Notes under the pieces: model-generated
The model's database searches: none
Told to the model about the DNA's origin: nothing
The model's input: only the letters and a program-made list of their open reading frames with translations
Assembly: GCF_000801105.2 (NCBI RefSeq)
Contig: NC_079518.1
Span: 13,400,106-13,464,105, forward strand
Length of the DNA stretch: 64,000 bases
Source of the DNA: Raphanus sativus
Taxonomy: Eukaryota; Streptophyta; Magnoliopsida; Brassicales; Brassicaceae
Direction: 5' to 3'
Made by a program: the position numbers and the translations under genes
Part shown: positions 56,483 through 64,000 of the stretch, piece by piece
How positions within the stretch are numbered: position 1 is the first letter of the stretch
Layout of the letters: every line of letters begins with the position of its first letter

Positions 56483-57965
56483 GCATTCTGAGCTGGAATT
56501 GTCAAGGCTTGGGGCGGCCTCAAGGCTTGACAATTCAACGTCTACGGGAAATGCGTCAATACCATTTTCCGGACTTGCTTTTTTTATCAGAAACAAAAAA
56601 TTGTCGGAATGTTTTAGTTGATCTTAAAGTTTGGTTGGGTTATGATCATGTTTTTACTATCAACCCTGTGGGTTATAGTGGCGGGTTGGCCCTTTTTTGG
56701 AAGAAAAATATAAGGGTGGAAGTGTTATCAGCTTGTAAGAATATTATAGATTGTTCGATTCAACTCGGAGATTTCAGCTTCTTTCTTTCTTGTATATATG
56801 GCGAGCCAGTTTCTGATGGCAGGAGCTATGTGTGGGAGAGGTTGAGTCGTATTGGCTGCTCTCGGCAAGAACCCTGGTGCTTGATAGGGGATTTCAACGA
56901 AATCTTAAACAATCAGGAAAAATCTGGAGGTCCTCTACGGCCCGACAGCTCCTTAAACCTTTTTCTGAGATGTTAAGCTGCTGTGGTATGGAAGAACTAC
57001 CGAGCAGAGGTGACAGATTCACTTGGGGAGGCATGAGATGGAAAAAATGGATTCAATGTTGTCTGGATAGATGTTTTGCTAACAAGGCATGGGTAAAACT
57101 ATTTCCAAGTTCTAACCAACGGTTCCTAGAGAAAAAGAGGATCGGATCATCGTCCAGTCTTTGTTAGTCTCAGGGCCACAGCTGAAGCTTTCAGAGGAAG
57201 GTTCTGTTTTGACAAGCGCCTTCTTTTGTACCCTGATGTTAAAGACATGGTTAAATCGGCATGGAATCAAAGACAAGTCAATAGCTCCATCTCTGGGAAA
57301 ATAAGTAAATGCAGAAGTGTGATGAGCCAATGGAAGAAGAAAAGGCTCTTCAATGCTAAAGATAAAATTCACATCCTGCATCAGAGATTGGAGTGGTTCC
57401 AGACGAGATCATACCCGTGTTTCTTTGCGATCAATAACATCAAAAAAGAGATTATGCAGGCGCATAGAGAGGAAGAAATGCACTGGAGACAAAAAAGCAA
57501 AGACAAATGGCTTGTGTTGGGAGATAAAAACTCCAAATTTTTCCAGTCTTCAGTCAAAACAAGCAGAGCTCGAAAGGGGATTACTAAACTCAAAGATGAA
57601 AATGGAGTTCTGCACTGGTCTGACCCTGCAAAGGGAGAGGTGGCTCTAGCATACTTCACAAAGCTTTTCTCCTCGTCAGACCGAGATCTTATGATCCTGT
57701 GTTTCAGAGTATGACTCCCAGGGTCTCAGCGCCGATGAATGAAGAACTCATCAAGCCCATCTCCAGAGATGAAGTCAGAGAAGCTTTGTTCTCTATCAAA
57801 CCGGAGAGCGCCCCTGGGCCAGATGGGATGTCTGCCTTGTTTTTCCAGAAGTATTGGAGTTTGTTGGAGATGATATCACGAAGGAGATCGAAGGTATCTT
57901 TAAAACAAGGAAACTTCCGGAGGATTGGAATTAACACCTACATTTGCTTAATTCGAAATTCGCAC
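56479..57965 (+). pseudogene. LINE ORF2 (endonuclease and partial RT), frameshifted and truncated
   Basis: It begins MSILSWNCQGLGRPQGLT. The AP-endonuclease motifs are visible: [32 protein letters not shown] and, after a shift, GDRFTWGG and SDHRPVL-like text at about 57145. Frame changes occur near 56965, 57140 and 57700, then more in the RT start, and the frame meets the Gypsy LTR at 57966. It cannot encode an active enzyme. Confidence 0.85.
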
Positions 57966-59269
57966 TGTCGATTTTAGTTAAGTTGAAACGTAGGAAAACT
58001 AAGTTGACCTAGTTTTCCCCGAGGATCCCGGCTATCTGCTGGGCCACGCACGACAAAGTTAAAACAAGTCTAATTCGAGAATAAATGCGTAAAATGAATA
58101 GAGCAAAAAGAAAAAATCTTATTTCCAAATCTGCGGAGAACGTTTGGACAACAGGTCGAGATCTCGGCTGTAAGAGCTGTCGATCGTCGCTAGTCTCGAA
58201 ACCTAGATCTAACCTAGTTGAGTCGCAGCTCGCTAAAAAGGAAATAAGCGCCTAAGTTCTAAATTGCTCTGGAGTGGTTTTTCTCTCTGATTTCGGATCC
58301 CCCTTCCTCTGCTCCTAGCATTGCTTATATACTCCCATAGGACGGTCTATCTTTGATGGGCTGAGTCTGCCGTGGGCTGGACTTTTTCCATTTTCGTCGG
58401 CTTTCGCGCTTATCGGGAAAGTTGACATTTATCTTTTCGGAAAGTTGTCATTTATTTTTCTGGAAGTTTAACTTTTATCTTGTCAGGCAAAGATAATCGT
58501 AAACCGCCGCATCCATCCTTTTAGAAAATCGTAAACTAGCTGTCCGATCGAGTTGGCCCCTTTCGGGCCGTATTCCGACCTTCCGCCGTTTTTCCACGTT
58601 TTCTCTGAAAGGATGCTCCTACTTGGATGTCAAGTCTTTCGGAAGATCTTCGATTCATTGCTAAGGCGAATGGCGTTGTAAGATAACCATCACCGTTTTA
58701 TACGAAGTCTTCCTATCCGTTGACGTCTTAGGGGTTTTTAGAAATCCCGGAACAGAGAAAGGGTTTTATTTGTAAGGACTCGGAAAGTCGCGAAAACACG
58801 GATTTCTGGCGACCCGGAGGTTTGGAACTTACGCACGAAGACCAGCCGTCCGAAGACCCGAGCCAGCACGGGGCTAGCCGCCCGGCGACCACGGCCAGCA
58901 CGGGTGCTAGCCGCCGGCGGCCACGGCCAGCACGGGGCTAGCCGCCCGGCGGCCACGGCCAGCACGGGCGCTAGCCGCCGGCGGCCACGGCCAGCACGGG
59001 CTAGCCGCCCGGCGGCCACGGCCATGTTCGGTGTTGGCTGCTCGGTTCCTTCGGCGTGTTCGTGTTTCTCGTGTTTTTAGTTTTCCGTAGGTCTTTCCTT
59101 GTGTAGAAAATGTTTCTAGTAGTTGGTTTCGAGACGATGAATCTCGAACTTAATCTTTTCTTAAGGTTTCTCGATTAACAATTGGTCTCTCGAGGTTGCT
59201 TTAACATTTTTCATGTTTTTCCGAGACTTTCGGACATCGATTTCGTCTTGACCGATTTTGACCCCAACA
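57966..59269 (-). repeat. 3' LTR of the Gypsy element
   Basis: About 1,304 bp. On the plus strand it starts TGTCGATTTTAG and ends ACCCCAACA, so on the element strand it begins TGTTGGGG and ends ACA. The 5 bases before it (CGCAC, 57961-57965) may be the target duplication, but the other copy lies outside the window. It contains the GC-rich minisatellite at 58863-59021. Confidence 0.7.
58863..59021. repeat. GC-rich 32-bp minisatellite, five copies, two alternating variants
   Basis: Units start at 58863, 58895, 58927, 58959 and 58991, each beginning CCAGCACGGG and ending CCACGG. Odd units read GGGGCTAGCCGCCCGG or a close variant; even units read GGG-N-GCTAGCCGCCGG. The pattern is A-B-A-B-A, a 64-bp higher-order repeat. 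The base composition is far more GC-rich than the rest of the window. Confidence 0.9.
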
Positions 59270-59488
59270 GTTAGCCCCCCAGCTAGCTAGGAGCCGTAGG
59301 GTTCGTAGGTCCTAGCTTGCAGTATGGCTCGTGAGGAAAGTATGGAGATGAAATCGTGCCGAAGGTCGGGGTGAATAGTAAAAATTTTGCCTATAAAGAC
59401 TTGCGAATTCTTTACCATTCTTACTTCACCCAAGATTCTCAAGTCAATCTCTCTCTTGCAAATTCTCTCTCTGCTTTTTAAGAAAAGA

Positions 59489-61305
59489 ATGACTTCAAGA
59501 TTAAAAATCTCGAAGAGGCAGTCTCGCTCGTCCTCGGATAGTTTTCATGCTGAGGAAGAAAATCCGAAGCCCGAGGTTTCGGAGATCAACAGGAACGCGT
59601 ACTGCGATGCTGTCTTTGGCACTGATGCTCCCCTTCCCGTGATCCCGATTCCCCGGCGACCCTGAGGGCGCGTGGAGAGATCGACTCACCGAGCGAAGTG
59701 TCTCCCGAGTATCTCGAAACTCTGCGAGAGTATTATGGAGTTCCGGAGGGAGTCGTGTTCCGCATTCCCTGCGGGAATGAGAGTTCGGAGCATCCTCCGG
59801 AGGGTTACTTTACTTGTTATGAGGCGTTCTTGACGCTATGTCGATTGTGGTTCCCAATCCCTGGGGTCATCGTTCAAGCCCTTGACCGTTTCGGAATCTC
59901 AATCAGCCAGCTGAACGTGTCGGCTTTGGAGAGCTGGCTCGGCGTGGTGATTCTGAGTTACGAGTTAGGGATAGATCTTAGCCCTGCCGATTTCGAGGGA
60001 TTATGGAACTCCAAGGCGACGAGTATCAATGGAGTTTACTCCATGAAGGCGAGGACCAACTTTTCGGTGATCCATGGAGTCACCTCGCACGCCAAGGATT
60101 ATGTCGATCGTTTCTTTTTTGTGAGGATAGACGGAGAGTCTGTTGAGGAAGGCTTTCTCCATCTATTCCCGACGGAATGGCTGTACCGGCGAGGTAAAAT
60201 TATTGCATCCCTTCTTTTAACATTCAAAAGACGAGTATTGAACGTGTGTTTTTTTTTTTTTTTTTTTAGAGAACAGGTGTCTCGCGCATGTTCCCTCCGA
60301 TCTTGCGGTGAGGAGGGATCTTTTTAGGTCGAGGCCTTGTTCCTGGAACTCCTTCACTCTCGACCGGATTCGAGGGGCGGTCGCGCTTTTCCGATCGCGA
60401 GGTGGTACTCGTCCCTGCGTCAACGATAGGTCCTACGTTTTTGCCCTTTAAGGCAAAGGCGGAGACCTCGTAAAGATAAAGGGATCGCTTTTGATTCCTC
60501 GTCGGGAGATGGCGCGACGCCGAGATACGACCCCGGCTTACCTCGGAGAGTCGGGATGTTCCTCCTCCGGGTGACTTCTTTGACGAACTCCCTCCGGCGT
60601 TTTCCCGTGACGAGTCTTTGGACAACGAGGAAAGGGACAAAGTGACTGCGGAGGGTGCTCGCTTGGTCAACGAGGTTTGTTCTCGAAACTCGAGTTACTT
60701 CTCTTTTCTTTTTATTTGACCTTGGCTTCTTTGCAGGCCGTGAGAGTTTGGAATGCATCGATTGATGGGAGTTTCCGCACCGCCGGTTGGCCCGTTTTAA
60801 AGCGGAGGAAACGGCAAGGGAGTTTGCTAAGTATCGATTGGAAATGGAGGAGCAAAATCGCCGGCAAGCCGAAATCCAAGCTCGAGCCCTCGTTCGCGCG
60901 GAGAGGAGCGGACGGAGAAGAGCTGCCGCCGAAATGAACCGAAGGGCTGAAATTTTTTCTACTGAGTTCGAAGCTTACAAAGAGGCTCAGGACTTTGTAG
61001 GTGATTTTCGCGAGTGCCGTGGTTCGGTCGGTACCCTCGGCAAGATGCAGCGTGGGGGCTTCTCTATTTCCGGCGAACTCGCCACGATGGACAGCTCGAT
61101 GAGGATATGTGCCAACGCCGAATCCTTTGTTCCCCCAATTGAAGGAAGAATCCGAGAACTGTGGAATCCTATCCAGGTTTCGGAGGATACGGCGGATGTA
61201 GGAGAGGGTCCAAACGCAGGCGACGGGGATGAGGAGGTTGATCAGCCCGACTCTTCGTTCGGAATATCTCTAACCGACTGCTATGAATTTGATTATAACT
61301 TGTGA
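59489..61305 (+). pseudogene. Extra ORF of the Gypsy element, antisense to gag
   Basis: Starts MTSRLKISKRQSRSSSD, then a shift near 59655 leads to SPEYLETLREYYGVPEGVVF and the motif FPIPGVIVQALDRFGISISQ (about 59848-59907), which I recognise as the putative gypsy-type transposon domain found in plant elements. A probable intron (60193-60269, GT...AG after a T-run) and another (about 60676-60736) are visible. The end is a coiled-coil-like segment (AREFAKYRLEMEEQNRRQ, then RSGRRRAAAEMNRRAEIFS) closing with YEFDYNL. It cannot be read as one uninterrupted frame, so it is probably decayed. Its role is unknown. Antisense extra ORFs near the 3' LTR are reported in Tat-like elements. Confidence 0.65.
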
Positions 61306-62299
61306 TTTGGCCAAGTGTGGCCGTTTGTATATATGTGTTGCGATCCTTAGGAGGTCGCATGACTTTATGTTTTTCGGGATCGGCCGTTGGTGGCTTTCGG
61401 ATCCCTGTTATAAATATTTTTTACGAGCTATGCGTTTTGATTTATACTTTCGTCAAGTGTAGAGGGTTCGAATACGCGTAGTCACTTCGCATTCAATCTC
61501 TTCTTTTTGTCGCTAGGTCCGTAGGTTACTTTGTAGCGAACGTTAGGTTTGTAAGCGATAAGAGGCAACTTTTGGGATCTCGTATTCTGGATACTTATGC
61601 CTGTGAGATGTCTTAGATACCAGCAAGGCTGGGTTTAGGGCACGACCTAGGTCTACTTTCGGACTGAAGCTGTGCGATGACAAATCGGCTTTCGTTTTGC
61701 TTGTTTGCGATTTCGACCTGACTCGTACCGTTCTAGAATCTGCGAAGTGCTTATCGGCTTATATGATTCGTTTGGATACGAGTCGAGCTACTTCCTTTAC
61801 GAAGAGCTAACCAAAATTTGGATTTCTTGTATAGCGCGCTATGATATCCTTGTCGGATGTAAAAAGGACTCCGTTAGAAGCCGGACTACGAATTTGATTG
61901 AGTGAAACGTTTCTGTATTTTTCCGTCGGGGCCAATCGACGGAAATAGTTTTTAGAGTCGCGGATGGACTGTTTAGTGGAGGGATGGACTGTTTGGAGGA
62001 AAATGGAGAATCGAGACCTTTTGGGAACTAACGACGTCTCGCGTTCTTTAAAGATGTGATTTTCGTTTTCCTTAATGTTTATGCGTTGAGTAAGCATTTG
62101 AATCAAAAGGATTTATCATTTATAATGTAGACTACATGCGAAAAGTGTTTTTGCGGGAGTACAAGGATATCCGTTCCCATCTTCCCCCCCCCCCTTTTGG
62201 CGAGGGGGATAGCTGAACTCATCGGGTTGCGATGAGCTGCCTACGTACCTCTTGCGAGGATCAAGCCATCTCGTAGTTCTGCTTCTATCACGGTTGTTA
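61306..62299. other. Non-coding part of the Gypsy element
   Basis: Between the extra ORF and gag, no domain is recognisable. An 11-C run (62184-62194) forms, on the element strand, a purine tract (AAAAG...GAAGATGGG) that looks like a second polypurine tract. Tandem or gene structure is not seen. Confidence 0.5.
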
Positions 62300-64000
62300 T
62301 TACTCCACGATTTCCGGCGCCTTGACTGTTTCAGCTAAGTCGGCGGTCGCGTCGGGAGTTGGATCATCCGTTTTTTCGGCGACGGCCTCGAGGATTTTTC
62401 CAGTATCCTGAGTTGTGGCCTGTTCGGATAAATCCGAGTTGCTTTTTGCTGAGTTCTCGGAGGTACTCAGGTTCTTCTTTGTTCGCTTCGGGTTAGCTAC
62501 TGGGGCGTTCCGATTGCTGCGAAGTTTGTGTTCGGCTAGGAAGCAGAGTCGCGACTGTTTTTGGCTTCCCCAGATTACCGCTGTTCCAGTTGGTGTTGGA
62601 AATTTGACGCCGAGATGGTAAGTGGACGGGACTGCCTTCATGGCATTTATCCAAGGAGTTCCCATTATGGCGTTATAGATAGCCGGGTTATCCACTACCG
62701 CGAATTCGACAATCTTCGTGACTTCTTTAGCCATGACCGGGAGTCTGATTTTTCCGAGGGTCATGGATGTGACGCCCGAGAATCCAGTTAGTGGTCTTGG
62801 CTCTGGGATGACTTCTCCGAGGGGTATGTTCATCCTCTGCAGAGTATCGCGGAACATGATATTCACCGTGCTTCCTGTGTCGATGAGGATGCGGCCGACT
62901 TCGAGATCTTGAATCACCAAGTCGATGACCAGAGGATCGTAGTGGGGTTTATCGAGTCCGGTTGTGTCCTGTTCCTCGAAGGTGATCGCGTGACTGGGAA
63001 CGTCGTCCTCCGGACACCATCCGGGGCTTGTCTCGGCCTTCCGTCCGTAGGCTTTGATCGACGACACAGAGTCCTGGTAAAACTGCGATCCTCCGATGAC
63101 CATGTTGATCCTTTGGCGGTTGTTGTTGTTTCCTTCGCCGTCTTGTCTCCGTTCGCGTTTTTCGCCCGATTGAGTTCCAGGAGCGTTATTGGGATTGGCT
63201 CCGTCGGTTCTCGGCGGACGGTCAGAATCTAGGACCAGGTCTTTCATGCTCTTGACCGTTGCTAGTTTGCCGTCGAGCAGCTTCATAATGAGTCTAGCGC
63301 CGAGGACTTTGCAGTTGGCGGTGGAGTGACCTCTCGTCTGATGGAACTCGCAGCTGGAATTGTCCTTGTACGAGTTCCGCGTCCAGGTGTTTCCGGAGGT
63401 CCTTCCTTGTTCGGAATTAACGGCGTAATTATGTTCGCCTTGGACGTCTTCCCCCTCGTGGTGGACGTACTTGTCGTTACGAGAGGTTTTCTTCTTGCCG
63501 GACGCTTTCGATGGTCCATGCTTTTGTGCTAGGATTTTCATCTCTTCTTCCATGATGATGAAATCCGTTGCCTTGTGGAGGGTATCTTGGATGGTGCGTG
63601 GCCTTTCCAGAGAAATCCACTTTCGGAATTTTGACTTGTACCAGAGGTTCTTCCTCAGGGCGTCGATGGCGACTCTATCGCTGAGGCCTGTTACCCTGGA
63701 CATCACGAGTTTGAACCTCTTTATGTAGTCGCGGAGCGGTTCGTCTTCCTTTTGAATTAGGCTCCAAAGGTCCACGTCGGAAGTTTCCCTGTCCATGAAC
63801 ATGGAAAATTGCTTCAGAAAAGCTGAAGCAAGCTGGCGGAAACTTCCGATGGAGTTTCTTTTCAAGCGTGAGAACCATTCGAGCGCAGCACCTCTGAGGT
63901 TCTCGACGAACAGGAGACAGCAGCCGACATCCTTTTCCCGCTCCGGAAGTTTAGACCTTGCCATTGCAATCTGGAAAGACTGCAGATGTGCCTTTGGATC
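62300..64000 (-). CDS. Gypsy gag-protease polyprotein, partial
   Basis: The frame is open for at least 554 residues from the ATG at 63964, and it continues past it to the window edge ([18 protein letters not shown]), so the true start lies outside. Visible: retrotransposon gag domain ([20 protein letters not shown] and [12 protein letters not shown]), a His/Cys remnant ([14 protein letters not shown], about 63290-63370), and an aspartic protease ([17 protein letters not shown], about 62840-62890). The stop is at 62300-62302. No RT follows in this frame or the next kilobase. Confidence 0.8.
   Translation of the reverse strand, partial: DPKAHLQSFQIAMARSKLPEREKDVGCCLLFVENLRGAALEWFSRLKRNSIGSFRQLASAFLKQFSMFMDRETSDVDLWSLIQKEDEPLRDYIKRFKLVMSRVTGLSDRVAIDALRKNLWYKSKFRKWISLERPRTIQDTLHKATDFIIMEEEMKILAQKHGPSKASGKKKTSRNDKYVHHEGEDVQGEHNYAVNSEQGRTSGNTWTRNSYKDNSSCEFHQTRGHSTANCKVLGARLIMKLLDGKLATVKSMKDLVLDSDRPPRTDGANPNNAPGTQSGEKRERRQDGEGNNNNRQRINMVIGGSQFYQDSVSSIKAYGRKAETSPGWCPEDDVPSHAITFEEQDTTGLDKPHYDPLVIDLVIQDLEVGRILIDTGSTVNIMFRDTLQRMNIPLGEVIPEPRPLTGFSGVTSMTLGKIRLPVMAKEVTKIVEFAVVDNPAIYNAIMGTPWINAMKAVPSTYHLGVKFPTPTGTAVIWGSQKQSRLCFLAEHKLRSNRNAPVANPKRTKKNLSTSENSAKSNSDLSEQATTQDTGKILEAVAEKTDDPTPDATADLAETVKAPEIVE

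Larger units (their letters stand above)
55019..57965 (+). mobile_element. LINE, interrupted by a Gypsy element
   Basis: Complete ORF1 (55019-56482) followed by a broken ORF2 (endonuclease and the first part of the reverse transcriptase). The RT text KPESAPGPDGMSALFFQKYW (57809-57868) and LPEDWN-like remains end abruptly at about 57955-57965, where a Gypsy LTR begins. The remainder of the LINE should therefore lie beyond the Gypsy element, outside the window. Confidence 0.85.
57966..64000 (-). mobile_element. Ty3/Gypsy element (Tat-like), 3' part; runs off the right edge
   Basis: Oriented right to left. The 3' LTR (57966-59269) is preceded, on the minus strand, by the purine tract AGCTGGGGGGCTAAC (59270-59284). 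Next inward come an extra ORF on the opposite strand (59489-61305), a non-coding stretch, and gag-protease (62300-64000). No integrase or reverse transcriptase is seen between gag and the 3' LTR. This suggests a non-autonomous, gag-protease-only derivative, unless pol lies elsewhere outside the window. It is inserted in a LINE. Confidence 0.8.

Noticed and set aside
58738..59025. Minus-strand Ala/Arg/Pro-rich frame
   Set aside because: It is a reading of the GC minisatellite in an LTR.

Overview
The window is nuclear DNA of a crucifer (Brassicaceae), most likely Brassica or a close relative. This rests on three things I can read: spliced plant genes whose proteins match Arabidopsis families closely, crucifer-type mobile elements (Cassandra, Sirevirus-like and Tat-like retrotransposons, Helitrons, MITEs), and gene order. 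From left to right the host genes are eIF4E, an AT-hook gene like AHL13, a TPR-like gene, a PLATZ gene, UBP20 and PYR1. From memory these match Arabidopsis At4g18040, 17950, 17940, 17900, 17895 and 17870, in the same descending order. Many loci expected between them are missing and the gaps are filled with repeats, which fits one fractionated copy left after the Brassiceae genome triplication (inference).

Layout. 1-649: 5' end of an unrecognised lysine-rich protein gene (minus), running off the left edge. 1221-1995: long-TIR DNA element with a coding-like interior. 2698-4020: complete five-exon eIF4E (plus). About 5098-5558: long near-perfect hairpin. 6241-6312: tRNA-Cys(GCA). 8507-9705: Helitron. 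9804-10604: complete Cassandra TRIM with 5S-derived LTRs. 11156-12853: five-exon AHL gene (plus). 13561-14506: TPR-like gene (minus). 14741-19441: intact Copia element with identical LTRs, only about 235 bp upstream of the TPR start codon. 19447-26020: gene-poor, AT-rich, with MITEs and a second long-TIR element. 26021-27476: four-exon PLATZ gene (minus). 28061-32819: Helitrons and a MITE. 34887-37438: eight-exon UBP20-type deubiquitinase (minus), with a 5'-truncated LINE flanked by a 14-bp TSD just upstream. 39180-40630: decayed LINE. 43673-45069: tandem Helitron-like pair. About 45540-52510: frameshifted Sirevirus-like Copia. 53251-53829: intronless PYR1 abscisic acid receptor (minus). 55019-57965: LINE whose second ORF is interrupted by a Ty3/Gypsy (Tat-like) element, which fills 57966-64000 and runs off the right edge.

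The host genes are independent transcription units with ordinary cellular jobs: cap-dependent translation, chromatin and transcription, ubiquitin removal and ABA perception. They do not form a pathway. I found no clearly new biological system. The observations most worth following are the loop-poor hairpin at about 5.1-5.56 kb, the apparently very young Copia insertion beside the TPR gene, the possible gene capture in the 1.2-2.0 kb element, the tandem Helitrons, and the gag-protease Gypsy element with an opposite-strand extra ORF and a two-variant GC-rich minisatellite in its LTR.
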